NCBI GenBank assembly: GCA_024638505.1
Contig: JAHEKE010000002.1
Location: forward strand, 95,006 to 159,005
Origin: Gammaproteobacteria bacterium
GTDB lineage: Bacteria > Pseudomonadota > Gammaproteobacteria > Arenicellales > JAANXG01
DNA: 64,000 nucleotides
Direction: 5' to 3'
This document shows positions 48,292 through 57,745 of the stretch, piece by piece. The notes beneath the pieces are model-generated. The model was not told the origin of the DNA, did no database searches, and worked only from the letters and a program-made list of their open reading frames with translations. The position numbers and the translations under genes were made by a program. Each line of letters opens with the position of its first letter. Within the stretch, counting starts at the first letter, position 1.

Positions 48292-50397
48292 ATGACTAGC
48301 ACGGAGCGCAGCGCGCCAATACCGCAGGAGACCGGCGATGCGCCGCTAACGTCGGTCAAAGGGGTTGGGCCCCAGCTGGCTTCCAAGTTGCATCGACTCG
48401 GAATATGCAGCGCGCAGGACCTGCTGCTGCACCTTCCATTCCGCTATGAAGACCGCACCAGGCGTATCGCCATCGGAGCGGCAAAGCCAGGCCAGCGCTG
48501 TCTGATCATAGGCAAAATTGAGCACACCGGCGTGACTTTTGGGCGGCGCCGTAGTTTAGTAAGCCGCATCAGCGACGGCACGGGCTGGATAAATTTGCGC
48601 CTGTTCTATTTCACCAAGTCCCAGCAGAACAATCTCAAACGAGGTTACTGGCTATCGTGTTTTGGAGAGATCAGACAAAATCGCAGCGCCATGGAAATGG
48701 TTCATCCGGAATACAGGGTGTCGGCTGAACAGCCTCGGCCTGATGACCAGGCCACACTGACGCCGGTGTACTCTACGACCGAGGGGGTCTCGCAGCCTGT
48801 GTTAAGGCGTATTGTTAGCAATGGCCTGCAAAGCCACATTGGTCTGCTGCAAGACCTGATTCCGCCGGAGGTGCTGAAAGCAAGGGAATTGCCGCAACTG
48901 CGAAAGGCGGTGGTTGACCTGCATAAACCGGGCAAAGATACGGATCTGACCGCCCTGACTAGGGGTGAGTCCGCCGCCCAGCGCAGGCTGTCGATAGAGG
49001 AATTGCTGGCACACCATCTGAGTTTTCGGCAGCTGCGTGCTCAACGTAAAACACTCGCCGCGCCGCCCTTGCGTACCGGCAGTGAGGAGGTAGCGAAACT
49101 GTGCAGCGGTCTGGGTTTTGAACCAACTGCGGCACAGAAGCGCGTCACGGCTGAGGTTCTGCGCGATCTGGCCCGCCCGACACCAATGCTCAGGCTGGTC
49201 CAGGGTGACGTCGGGTCCGGTAAGACAGTGGTTGCCGCTGCCGCCATTGCCTGCACCGCAGGTAGCGGTTTTCAGAGTGCAGTATTGGCGCCGACCGAAC
49301 TGCTGGCGGAGCAGCACTATCGAACCCTCGCCAGCTGGTTTACGCCACTGGGTTTGGATACTGTGTGCCTGTCCAGCCGCATGGGCGCGCGGGAGCGTCG
49401 TTCCATTTTGTCCCGTCTGGCGCAGGGGGAAGTGGTAATCGCCGTGGGTACCCACGCCTTGTTTCAAGAACAAGTGGTATTCAAGCGATTGGCGTTGGTG
49501 GTAGTTGATGAGCAGCATCGATTCGGTGTGGATCAGCGCATGGCGATGCGCGATAAGGGAGGGGCAAAGGGAGTGATCCCGCATCAGCTGATCATGACGG
49601 CAACGCCTATTCCCAGAACCCTGGCGATGACGCTTTATACCGACCTTGACATATCCAGTGTGGACGAGCTGCCTCCCGGGCGGTCGCCGGTGGAAACGGT
49701 GGTCGTACCGGAGGAGAGACGGGGAGAAGTGATCCAGCGTATTCGTCATGCCTGCAGCCGGGGCCGCCAGGTTTACTGGGTTTGCCCGCTAATTGAAGAA
49801 TCCGAAGCGCTGTCTGTACAAAACGTATCCAGCACGGAAAAGGTGCTGCAGCAGGCACTGCCCTCCGTTCGCATCGGCCTGGTCCACGGGCGCATGAAAT
49901 CGAGGGAAAAGGACGGTGTGATGACGGCGTTTCGCGATGGCGCGCTCGATATTTTGGTTGCCACAACGGTGATAGAGGTAGGGGTCGACGTGCCCAACGC
50001 CAGTTTGATGGTGGTGGAGAATGCCGAGCGCTTGGGACTGGCGCAGCTGCATCAGTTACGCGGGCGCGTTGGCCGGGGACGGGAACAGTCAGCCTGCGTT
50101 CTGCTCTATAAATCCCCTTTAAGCGAGCACGCGCGCATCCGACTGGCAGCATTGCGCGAGACGACAGATGGCTTTGAGATTGCGCGACGGGATCTTGACC
50201 TGCGCGGCCCGGGTGAAGTCCTGGGCACGCGGCAGACCGGGGCGCATAAGATGCGCGTGGCTGACCTTATTCGTGATCGGGAGTTACTGCCAGTGGTTTT
50301 TGATATCGGTGCGGAAATGACGCGCAGATATCCGCAGCACGTGCCTAAACTGATCGAGCGATGGGTCAGCCGGGGTGAGCAGTATGGCCAGGTTTGA
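48292..50397 (+). CDS. recG: ATP-dependent DNA helicase RecG
   Basis: This 701-residue helicase processes stalled forks and Holliday junctions. It has an N-terminal wedge domain, then helicase motifs I (GDVGSGKT), II (DEQHRFG), III (TATPIPRT) and VI (QLRGRVGRG). It follows ridA by 24 bases. Broken recG-like fragments also occur at 60.1-60.4 kb. Confidence 0.97.
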   Translation: MTSTERSAPIPQETGDAPLTSVKGVGPQLASKLHRLGICSAQDLLLHLPFRYEDRTRRIAIGAAKPGQRCLIIGKIEHTGVTFGRRRSLVSRISDGTGWINLRLFYFTKSQQNNLKRGYWLSCFGEIRQNRSAMEMVHPEYRVSAEQPRPDDQATLTPVYSTTEGVSQPVLRRIVSNGLQSHIGLLQDLIPPEVLKARELPQLRKAVVDLHKPGKDTDLTALTRGESAAQRRLSIEELLAHHLSFRQLRAQRKTLAAPPLRTGSEEVAKLCSGLGFEPTAAQKRVTAEVLRDLARPTPMLRLVQGDVGSGKTVVAAAAIACTAGSGFQSAVLAPTELLAEQHYRTLASWFTPLGLDTVCLSSRMGARERRSILSRLAQGEVVIAVGTHALFQEQVVFKRLALVVVDEQHRFGVDQRMAMRDKGGAKGVIPHQLIMTATPIPRTLAMTLYTDLDISSVDELPPGRSPVETVVVPEERRGEVIQRIRHACSRGRQVYWVCPLIEESEALSVQNVSSTEKVLQQALPSVRIGLVHGRMKSREKDGVMTAFRDGALDILVATTVIEVGVDVPNASLMVVENAERLGLAQLHQLRGRVGRGREQSACVLLYKSPLSEHARIRLAALRETTDGFEIARRDLDLRGPGEVLGTRQTGAHKMRVADLIRDRELLPVVFDIGAEMTRRYPQHVPKLIERWVSRGEQYGQV

Positions 50398-50504
50398 CCG
50401 GCTGCAACGTTTGCCGCAAAGTCTGCGGCCGGCGGCGGTCCAGGCTTGCCGCATGCGCAATGTATAACGACGCTTGCCCGGCCTTTGCTTGGAACTGTTG
50501 GTAA

Positions 50505-51374
50505 ATGCCGCCCAGCTTGCTCCTCGTCGATAGAATAGAGCAGTACGCGCGCCTGATGCGCGTAGATCGTCCCATCGGCACATTTCTACTGCTTTGGCCG
50601 ACGCTTTGGGCGCTGTGGATAGCTTCCTCGGGCTCCCCGCATCCGCGCATACTGCTGGTGTTCATCCTCGGCGTGTTCTTGATGCGATCGGCAGGCTGCG
50701 TGATCAATGATTTTGCTGATCGAAACATGGACCCCTACGTCAAGCGCACCAGAGACCGGCCGCTGGCCGCCGGACGGGTAACGGCCAGGGAGGCGCTGAT
50801 CCTGTTTTTTCTGCTAGGTGGCCTGGCTTTCGCGCTGGTGCTGACGCTGAATTTGTTAACCGTATACTTATCCCTGATCGGGGTGCTGTGGACCGTCATC
50901 TATCCCTTTATGAAGCGCTTCGTTCATTTCCCCCAGCTGTTTCTGGGCTTCGCTTTCTCCTGGGGCATCCCGATGGCGTTCGCTGCGCAGACCGGAGGTG
51001 TGCCCCAGCTGACCTGGTTCGTCTTGGCAGCCAACCTGTTCTGGGTTTTGGTCTACGACACCATGTACGCTATGGCCGATCGCAAAGATGATCTGGCCGT
51101 GGGCGCTAAGTCCACGGCGATTTTGTTCGGCAGGTATGATCGGTTGATTGTTGCCTTATGTCAGCTTATCACCCTGCTTTTACTGGTTATCGTGGGTTGG
51201 TTGCAGAACTTGAATATATACTATTATGGGGCGCTGGTTGTTGCTGCGGCCCTGTTTTATTACCAACAATGGCTCATTCGGCAGAGAGATGAAGCCAGGT
51301 GTTTCCAGGCATTCCTAAATAATGCGTGGGTTGGGGCGGCGATATTCTTGGGGCTGGTGTTGAATTATCTTTAA
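50505..51374 (+). CDS. ubiA: 4-hydroxybenzoate polyprenyltransferase
   Basis: This 289-residue enzyme with about eight membrane helices attaches the polyprenyl chain to 4-hydroxybenzoate in ubiquinone synthesis. The two aspartate-rich motifs are NDFADRNMD and DTMYAMADRKDD. The usual partner ubiC (chorismate lyase) is not adjacent. It is the last conserved housekeeping gene before the rearranged region. Confidence 0.96.
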   Translation: MPPSLLLVDRIEQYARLMRVDRPIGTFLLLWPTLWALWIASSGSPHPRILLVFILGVFLMRSAGCVINDFADRNMDPYVKRTRDRPLAAGRVTAREALILFFLLGGLAFALVLTLNLLTVYLSLIGVLWTVIYPFMKRFVHFPQLFLGFAFSWGIPMAFAAQTGGVPQLTWFVLAANLFWVLVYDTMYAMADRKDDLAVGAKSTAILFGRYDRLIVALCQLITLLLLVIVGWLQNLNIYYYGALVVAAALFYYQQWLIRQRDEARCFQAFLNNAWVGAAIFLGLVLNYL

Positions 51375-51425
51375 GGTTTTGCATAAGACGGCGCAGTGCA
51401 TCGGGAATGGCACAGCGCCTCGATT

Positions 51426-51437
51426 ACGCGTATCCTT
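51426..51437 (+). promoter_or_regulatory. Conserved element upstream of the ParA-like gene
   Basis: ACGCGTATCCTT occurs 32 bases before the ParA-like ATG. The exact reverse complement occurs at 60056-60067, also 32 bases before the start of the broken copy. This shows that the duplication includes upstream DNA. It may be part of a promoter or operator. Confidence 0.5.
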
Positions 51438-51469
51438 CAAGAAAATAAATAACTAGAGGAGGCAAAAAG

Positions 51470-52114
51470 ATGCGATCGATACTGGTCGTGAATCCCAAAG
51501 GAGGTTGCGGTAAGACAACCATCTCCACCAATCTAGCCAGCTATTACGCGGTATGGGGCGTGAAGACCGTGCTCGTCGACTTCGACCCCCAGCAGTCGTG
51601 CATACAGTGGCTGAAGGTGCGTAACCAGGCGGGTAAGTACGAGAAAATACACGGCGTTTCGGGCCTCACCGGTAAGCTGCAGGTGCCCGAAGGCGTGCAG
51701 CGAATCGTTTATGATGCGCCGGCGCGCAGCGTAACAGACAAGGTGGTTGAGCTCATGCTGCGCTCTGAGGCCGTGGTCATTCCCGTTCTGCCATCTCCCA
51801 TCGACATGCGCGCTGCCAGGGAATTTGTCGACCAGCTGATCCGCAAGGGCCGCTTGCGCCAGAATCCAAGACTGGTTGGGCTGGTTGCCAACCGGGTAAG
51901 GGAGCACACCAATATATATGGCCACTTGGAAAACTTTCTCATTGATGCTGAGCTTCCATTTGTCACTACCCTGCGCGATACGCAGAACTACGTGCGTGCC
52001 GCAGAACGCGGTGTGGGTATTTTTGAGATGGGCCCGGCGGCGGTTGATAAAGACCTTGATCAGTGGCGGCCTCTGATTAATTGGATTGAAGGCAAGCGGG
52101 TTAAAACTCGCTAG
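51470..52114 (+). CDS. ParA/MinD-type ATPase without a ParB partner
   Basis: This 214-residue protein has the deviant Walker A KGGCGKTT at residues 10-17, VLVDFDPQQSCIQW in the switch region and the ParA-like VIPVLPSPIDMRA. An AGGAGG site precedes the ATG. There is no ParB gene or plasmid replication gene nearby. Solitary ParA-like ATPases position cellular cargos; the cargo here is unknown. A degenerate inverted copy lies at 59542-60023. Confidence 0.88.
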   Translation: MRSILVVNPKGGCGKTTISTNLASYYAVWGVKTVLVDFDPQQSCIQWLKVRNQAGKYEKIHGVSGLTGKLQVPEGVQRIVYDAPARSVTDKVVELMLRSEAVVIPVLPSPIDMRAAREFVDQLIRKGRLRQNPRLVGLVANRVREHTNIYGHLENFLIDAELPFVTTLRDTQNYVRAAERGVGIFEMGPAAVDKDLDQWRPLINWIEGKRVKTR

Positions 52115-52138
52115 TCTGCATTGTGCACTAAGGTGCCG

Positions 52139-52402
52139 AGATGGGGCTATATCCTGTTGATCTTGCGTAAGAAACCACCGGTTTGATGGAGGCGAAGCCG
52201 AGCTGCTCGATGTTATCCAACCTGGGCAGGACGGCCTGATACTGAGAGAAGGTGCTCATCAGGCCACTTTCCTGCCGGAAGTTTGGGACAATATACCCGA
52301 TCCCGGGCAATTTTTAGAGCAACTCAAACTCAAGGCGGGCCTGGACAGGGAATCTAGTCCGACACCATGACCGTCGAACGCTACACTACGGAATTATGGT
52401 AG
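52139..52402 (+). pseudogene. AMMECR1-domain relic (AmmeMemoRadiSam protein A), C-terminal part only
   Basis: Translating this gap shows the unmistakable C-terminal half of an AMMECR1 protein: AELLDVIQPGQDGLILREG, then TFLPEVWDN and FLEQLKLKAGLD. The stretch before it (ETTGLMEAK) is in another frame, so there is a frameshift near 52197, and an in-frame stop lies just upstream. A second shift near 52366 moves the final TVERYTTELW to another frame. The N-terminal two thirds are missing. It starts 25 bases after the ParA-like gene. Confidence 0.8.
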
Positions 52403-52427
52403 TAAGCATACTGCGCCCGCGGTGCAC

Positions 52428-53549
52428 TCAGTTATCCATCCAGGCGGCAAAGCGCACAGCCACCCTAGCACCGTTGTCAGCCCACCAGTACGGGTCAGCA
52501 ATTACGCTGCGCGACATTACTTCTTTGCGATTCGGTATATGCGGCATAATGTTCTGGCCATCGTAAAAGAACGGCTCGTTGGCAGCGATTATGTCCAAAC
52601 CGGATTTGCGCATTGGGCCATAGTTAATCCACTTAGCCTGACTGGCCTGTTGTTCGGGCGCAGAGGCGAAGATCATGAAATTCAGGGCTTCGTCATAGTT
52701 TTTCGTCCCCTTGACCATAACAAGGTACTCCTGCTCCAGAACCTGGCCGTCCCAAACGATCTCGAAATGCTGATTCTCGACCAGGATTGCGGTACCAACG
52801 CGGCCATTGTAAGCTATCGCCATAACCACCTCACCGCTCTTTACGAGTTCCAAGGGCTTAGCACCATCGGACCAGAGCACAACGTTTTCCTTAATGGTAT
52901 CCAGCTTAGCGAAGGCACGATCCATGCCTTCGTTGGTGCTCATCACATCATAGACTTTGCGCGGCTCGACGCCATCCGCCACTAGCGCCATTTCGATGTT
53001 GGCATTGGCCCATTCATGGATTCCACGCTTGCCGGGAAACTTCCTTACGTCGTAAAAATCGGCCATGCTACTGGGACTGGCCCCTTCGGGAAACCTGGTC
53101 TTGTCGTAGAAAATGACGTAGCTCCAGAAAATTTGCGGCGCGGCGCAGTTCGAGACGGGTGGGACTATCATGTCCTTGACCATCGACGTGCCATCCGGTG
53201 CGGGAACGAACTTTTCGAAAGGCAGCTCTTCGAACAAGCCCTCGTCGCAACCAACAATGGCATTGGCAGACAGCACGTCCATGATATCCCAAGTCAACTT
53301 ACCGGCATCCAATTGGGCCCTGAGCTCATCCAATGAGCCATTGTAGTTCTCCCAGATGATTTTATTGCCTGTTTTTTTCTCCCAGGGCTTGCCATAAGCC
53401 TTCTGCTGGCTTTTGGTATACACACCGCCCCACGAGGTAACCGTAACGTCCCCTTGGGCGGTCGAACACCCCAGAACCGCAGCGAAGCCAATGGCCGCTG
53501 CTCTGTAACTCAGGACCGTTGATAGTCCCCTAAAATATTTTGTTGGCAT
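52428..53549 (-). CDS. Periplasmic binding protein, spermidine/putrescine-transporter type (second paralogue)
   Basis: This 373-residue exported protein has a signal sequence ending near residue 33, possibly a lipobox (VLGCS), then a PotD-like fold: VTSWGGVYTKSQQKAY, GKLTWDIMDV and YNGRVGTAI. It is a diverged paralogue of the binding protein at 55298. It diverges from the transporter operon and has no ATPase or permease of its own on this strand, so it may share the adjacent one. It is visibly less GC-rich than the operon. Confidence 0.9.
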   Translation of the reverse strand: MPTKYFRGLSTVLSYRAAAIGFAAVLGCSTAQGDVTVTSWGGVYTKSQQKAYGKPWEKKTGNKIIWENYNGSLDELRAQLDAGKLTWDIMDVLSANAIVGCDEGLFEELPFEKFVPAPDGTSMVKDMIVPPVSNCAAPQIFWSYVIFYDKTRFPEGASPSSMADFYDVRKFPGKRGIHEWANANIEMALVADGVEPRKVYDVMSTNEGMDRAFAKLDTIKENVVLWSDGAKPLELVKSGEVVMAIAYNGRVGTAILVENQHFEIVWDGQVLEQEYLVMVKGTKNYDEALNFMIFASAPEQQASQAKWINYGPMRKSGLDIIAANEPFFYDGQNIMPHIPNRKEVMSRSVIADPYWWADNGARVAVRFAAWMDN

Positions 53550-54096
53550 GTGTACGGCTTCTTCCCTGGCAGGGTCACTTTTAGCAGGTCAATGGTCTTG
53601 GACTCATTGCCGCTCCCACCCTTGGACCGTTAACAGTCGTGATTTACGCGCTTCTCCGCATGGGATGGTAAATATCATTTGAGCCGGATGTCAACGGACG
53701 AGGAACTATTTACACCTGCGCTGCACTGAGGGGTCGTGCCGATGGGGCTCATTGTGCCATTAGTATTGCTCTGTGGTCGACTAAATTATGGCAATCTGCA
53801 AAGAAGCGCCCGTTGACCTCGCGTAACCTTATATGTCACGATGACAGGCTAAAAATTATGAGTACAAGCATCTAAGCCATTGGAGGATATGTAGTGAATC
53901 GGAGGCCACGGAGATATCTGCAGAGCGATGAGGGCGCCGCTCGGGCGATGAATTCAGTTTCCCATTCATCAAAGTGCGGGCACCCGGACTCTCAGCGGAG
54001 CAGTCGGTTGCGATATCTGACCGCTAAAACGCCGCCCCTTAGTTGCATTGCCTATTCAATTCTCCAATGATTCATGCACGCTATCAATAAAGCACT
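53550..54096. other. Intergenic region between divergent transporter genes
   Basis: These 547 bases separate the second binding protein (leftward) from the ABC operon (rightward). No conserved gene is seen. TTGACC at 53813-53818 is a possible -35 but lacks a well-spaced -10. A weak small frame at 53894-54070 is listed separately. The length and divergent layout suggest a regulatory region. Confidence 0.5.
53894..54070 (+). CDS. Possible small ORF, unknown
   Basis: This 58-codon frame starts with GTG, 7 bases after GGAGG. The product would be basic and polar with no recognisable motif. It ends 26 bases before the transporter ATPase gene. It may be a leader peptide or chance; I have no evidence beyond the ribosome-binding site and position. 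Confidence 0.2.
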   Translation: MNRRPRRYLQSDEGAARAMNSVSHSSKCGHPDSQRSSRLRYLTAKTPPLSCIAYSILQ

Positions 54097-55191
54097 ATGA
54101 CTGACGCCAATAACGCCGTAGTTCGTTTCGTCGACGTCCAGAAAAGTTACGACGGCGAGTCCCTGGTAGTCAAGAAATTCAACCTTGATATGCAAAAAGG
54201 AGAATTTCTGACCATGCTTGGGCCTTCCGGGTCCGGCAAGACCACCTGTCTCATGATGCTGGCTGGCTTCGAGCCGGCCACCCACGGTGAGATCTACCTG
54301 AACGATAAACCCATTAATAATGTGCCACCGCATAAGCGCGGAATTGGCATGGTATTTCAAAATTACGCCCTGTTCCCCCATATGACGGTGGCGGAGAATC
54401 TGGCGTTTCCGTTGCAAGTGCGTAAAAAGAGTAAATCGGAGGTCGAGGAACGGGTAAAGGGCGCCTTGGACATGGTGCAACTGGGTGAGTTTGGCAGCCG
54501 GCGCCCGGCGCAACTGTCGGGTGGCCAGCAGCAGCGCGTCGCGGTGGCGCGGGCGCTGGTGTTCGATCCGGACGTAGTGCTGATGGATGAACCGCTGGGC
54601 GCGCTGGACAAGAACCTGCGTGAACAGATGCAGTACGAAATCAAACACATCCACGAAAACCTGGGTGTTACGGTGCTGTACGTGACCCACGATCAAAGTG
54701 AAGCCCTGACCATGTCCAATCGGATCGCGGTGTTCGATGACGGCGTGGTGCAGCAGTTGGCGGCGCCGGCGGTGCTGTACGAAGAGCCGGAAAACGCCTT
54801 TGTCGCCAACTTTATCGGTGAAAATAATGTGATTGGCGGAAAAATAACCCGCATCGATGGTCAATCCTGCCAGGTGGACGTTGGGGAGAGCAGGGAAGTG
54901 CAGGCGTTGGCGGTGAATATCGGCGCAGTGGGCGAAGCCACTACGTTGTCGTTGCGGCCGGAGCGGGTCACTCTGAACCCCGGTGACGATTGCCCTAATA
55001 TTTTTGAGGGCAAGGTGGAAGAACTGATTTATTTGGGTGATCACATCCGCACCCGCATGAAAGTGTGTGGGCACGATGCGTTCATCGTCAAGATCCCCAA
55101 CTCATCCACCCACGCGCAGCTCCGTGAGGGCGCGACGGTAAAGGTGGGTTGGACAATGGAGGATTGTCGGGCGCTGGATGCTCTGCATTGA
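54097..55191 (+). CDS. ABC transporter ATPase, PotA-like
   Basis: This 364-residue ATPase has Walker A GPSGSGKT near residues 44-51, Q-loop FQNYALFPHMTV, signature LSGGQQQRVA, Walker B VLMDEPLGALD and a C-terminal TOBE domain (about residues 285-360). It belongs to the polyamine/opine/thiamine/iron group. It opens a four-gene operon with a binding protein and two permeases. Confidence 0.93.
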   Translation: MTDANNAVVRFVDVQKSYDGESLVVKKFNLDMQKGEFLTMLGPSGSGKTTCLMMLAGFEPATHGEIYLNDKPINNVPPHKRGIGMVFQNYALFPHMTVAENLAFPLQVRKKSKSEVEERVKGALDMVQLGEFGSRRPAQLSGGQQQRVAVARALVFDPDVVLMDEPLGALDKNLREQMQYEIKHIHENLGVTVLYVTHDQSEALTMSNRIAVFDDGVVQQLAAPAVLYEEPENAFVANFIGENNVIGGKITRIDGQSCQVDVGESREVQALAVNIGAVGEATTLSLRPERVTLNPGDDCPNIFEGKVEELIYLGDHIRTRMKVCGHDAFIVKIPNSSTHAQLREGATVKVGWTMEDCRALDALH

Positions 55192-55297
55192 GTATATGCC
55201 CGATTATACCAGCCGCTCGTGAATGCGGACTTAAACCAATATTCAGCCCCAAACTGAAGATTAAACCGAGTATCAAACTAAAGATGGAGGATGTCTG

Positions 55298-56392
55298 ATG
55301 AATAAGTTGTTTACGCAAACCCTGCTGGCCATGGCGGTCGCTACCGCTGCGGTCGGTACCGCCGCGGCCAAGGACCTGGTGTTCGTGTCCTGGGGCGGCG
55401 CCTATACCGCCAGTCAGCAAAAGGCCTACCATGAGCCGTGGATGGCGATGAACCCCGATATCAAGATCGTCAACGACGATTCGGGCGGTGGCGCGTTAGC
55501 CAAGCTGCGCGCCATGCAGGAAGCCGGTAACCTCACCTGGGACCTGATCGATATGACCGCCTCTGACGCCATAATTGCCTGTGACGAAGGTCTGGCCATG
55601 GAAATCGATCACGATACCATGCTCGCCCCCGCGCCGGACGGCACCCCGGCCAGCAAGGACTTCGGTGATATGATCGTCTCGCCCTGTTATATCCCGCAAA
55701 TCGTCTACTCCACCACCTTCGGCTACCGCACCGACCTGGTCGGCGACACCCCGCCCACCTCCATCAACGACGTGTTCGATCTGGAAAAATACCCGGGCAA
55801 ACGTTCGCTGGAGAAAAGGCCGATCAACAACTTCGAGTGGGCCTTGCTGGCCGATGGCGTCGCCCCCGACCAGATCTACGAGGTCTTGGGCACCGACGAG
55901 GGCGTGGAGCGGGCGCTGGCCAAACTGGATACCATCAAGGATCAGGTAGTGTGGTGGGAGAAGGGTGCGCAGACCCCGCAGCTCCTGGCCGACGGTGAAG
56001 TGGTGATGGGCTCGACCTATAATGGGCGCCTGTTCTCGGTGATCGAAGAGGAGAAGCAGCCGATCGCCATGCTGTGGGACTGGCAGGTGTTCGACCTGGA
56101 CGGCTGGGTCGTCCCCGTGGGTGGCAAGAACGAGGCGGACGTGCTGGAATACCTCAGGTTCGCCACCGACACCCAACGCCTCGCTGATCAGGCCAAGTTC
56201 ATTTCCTACGGTCCGGCACGCGCCTCGTCCGCGCCCATGGTGGGCAAGCACGCCGTCCTGGGCATCGATATGGGCCCGCACATGCCCACGGCCCCGGACA
56301 ACGCCAAGAACACTCTGCTCTACAACTATGAGTTCTGGGCGGACAACCTCGACGATATGAACGAGAAGTTCCAGGCCTGGCTGGCGCAATAA
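55298..56392 (+). CDS. Periplasmic binding protein, spermidine/putrescine-transporter type
   Basis: This 364-residue exported protein has a clean signal peptide with cleavage near TAAA-KDLV (residue 24). The mature PotD-like fold has VSWGGAYTASQQKAY, GNLTWDLIDM and YNGRLFSV. The ligand could be a polyamine or a related cation; the ligand pocket cannot be assigned by eye. The gene is strikingly GC-rich, unlike the flanking housekeeping genes. A strong hairpin follows it. Confidence 0.93.
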   Translation: MNKLFTQTLLAMAVATAAVGTAAAKDLVFVSWGGAYTASQQKAYHEPWMAMNPDIKIVNDDSGGGALAKLRAMQEAGNLTWDLIDMTASDAIIACDEGLAMEIDHDTMLAPAPDGTPASKDFGDMIVSPCYIPQIVYSTTFGYRTDLVGDTPPTSINDVFDLEKYPGKRSLEKRPINNFEWALLADGVAPDQIYEVLGTDEGVERALAKLDTIKDQVVWWEKGAQTPQLLADGEVVMGSTYNGRLFSVIEEEKQPIAMLWDWQVFDLDGWVVPVGGKNEADVLEYLRFATDTQRLADQAKFISYGPARASSAPMVGKHAVLGIDMGPHMPTAPDNAKNTLLYNYEFWADNLDDMNEKFQAWLAQ

Positions 56393-56419
56393 CGGTTGGC
56401 TTTTAATTCATAGATGTAG

Positions 56420-56450
56420 ATCGCGGCCGACCAACGCGGCCGGCCGCGAT
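56420..56450 (+). terminator. Intercistronic hairpin after the binding-protein gene
   Basis: ATCGCGGCCG (56420-56429) pairs perfectly with CGGCCGCGAT (56441-56450) around an 11-base loop. Only TTT follows. Such stems after binding-protein genes typically protect the upstream mRNA and reduce read-through, giving more binding protein than permease. Confidence 0.6.
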
Positions 56451-56467
56451 TTCCCGAAGCGAAAAAG

Positions 56468-57739
56468 ATGAGCACAACCGTAGAATCGATAGCTGCTGAA
56501 CAGATGGTGACGGCGGACGGCATACCGTTGAAGGTGAGCCTGGCCCGCGCCAGGCGCCGGGCGCGAAACCGTGCTCTTTTACTGGTGGCGCCGCTGTTCT
56601 TGTTCATTTTTGTCACCTTCTTCATCCCCATATTCTCTATGCTGTTTCGCAGCGTCGAGAACGAACTTGTGGGCGAGACCCTGCACCGGACAGTCCCGCT
56701 GCTGCAGAATTGGGACGAATCGGGCGACGCCATCCCCGGTGAAGAGGTGTTCGCGGCGTTGGTGCAGGATTTCGCCGAGGCGCAGGAGACCAAGACCGCG
56801 GGCAGGCCGGGCCGGCGGCTCAACTACGAGAAACCGGGGTTTTCCAGCCTGTTTCGCAAAACGGCACGCAAGGCAGAAAAGCTGGAGCCGCCCTACAAGG
56901 AAGCAATGATAAAGATCTCCAAAGACTGGGGCGATATCGAGTACTGGCGCGTGCTCAAACGGGAAAGCGGCAAGTACACCAAGGCCTACTACCTGTCGGC
57001 GCTCGATTTCTCTTACGACCCGGAAGGTAACATCGTCAAAAACCCCGGCGAGGAAAGCATCTACATCAAGCTGTTCTGGCGCACGCTGTGGATGAGTATG
57101 TTGATCACCGTGCTGTGCCTGGTCCTTGCTTACCCGATTTCTTATCTGCTGTCGACGCTGCCGGCGCGTAGCAGCAATCTGTTGTTGATCCTGGTTTTGT
57201 TGCCGTTCTGGACGTCGTTGCTGGTTCGTACTTCGGCCTGGATCGCGATCCTGCAGCAGGAGGGGGTGATCAACGATTTTCTGGTCTTCCTTGGGTTTCT
57301 GACCGACGATGGTCGTCTGGCCATGATCCACAACCAGGTCGGCACCATCGTCGCCATGGTGCATGTGTTGCTGCCATTCATGGTGTTGCCGCTGTACAGC
57401 GTGATGAAAACCATACCCCCCAGCTATCTGCGCGCCGCCCGTTCGCTGGGGGCGAATCCGTTTACCGCTTTCGTGCGCGTATATATGCCCAATACCGTCG
57501 CCGGTATCGGCGCCGGCGGAATTCTGGTATTCATAATCGCCATCGGCTATTACATTACCCCGGCGCTGGTGGGAGGGCAGAGCGGCACCCTGATCAGCAA
57601 CTTAATCGCCTACCACCTCGAAGCTTCCCTTAACTGGGGACTGGCCGCGGCGCTCGGCGCCATACTTCTTGGTGGTGTTTTGGTGCTTTACCTGCTGTAC
57701 GACAAGGTTGTCGGTATCGACAACATGAAACTGGGTTGA
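56468..57739 (+). CDS. ABC transporter permease, PotB-like with a large inserted loop
   Basis: This 423-residue permease has one N-terminal helix (about residues 37-58), then a hydrophilic insert of about 140 residues, then the five-helix core (from about residue 200) with the binding-protein-dependent transport signature AARSLGANPFTAFVRVYMP near residue 320. E. coli PotB is about 275 residues, so the insert is the main oddity; by topology it would be periplasmic. Confidence 0.92.
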   Translation: MSTTVESIAAEQMVTADGIPLKVSLARARRRARNRALLLVAPLFLFIFVTFFIPIFSMLFRSVENELVGETLHRTVPLLQNWDESGDAIPGEEVFAALVQDFAEAQETKTAGRPGRRLNYEKPGFSSLFRKTARKAEKLEPPYKEAMIKISKDWGDIEYWRVLKRESGKYTKAYYLSALDFSYDPEGNIVKNPGEESIYIKLFWRTLWMSMLITVLCLVLAYPISYLLSTLPARSSNLLLILVLLPFWTSLLVRTSAWIAILQQEGVINDFLVFLGFLTDDGRLAMIHNQVGTIVAMVHVLLPFMVLPLYSVMKTIPPSYLRAARSLGANPFTAFVRVYMPNTVAGIGAGGILVFIIAIGYYITPALVGGQSGTLISNLIAYHLEASLNWGLAAALGAILLGGVLVLYLLYDKVVGIDNMKLG

Positions 57740-57745
57740 TTGAAC

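Noticed and set aside
51470-52114. Carboxysome-positioning McdA or plasmid ParA
   Set aside because: No carboxysome, ParB or replication genes lie nearby, so only the general ParA/MinD family is called.
53761-53820. Sigma54 promoter upstream of the transporter operon
   Set aside because: TGGCAATCTGC resembles the -24/-12 pattern but the GG to GC spacing is too short.
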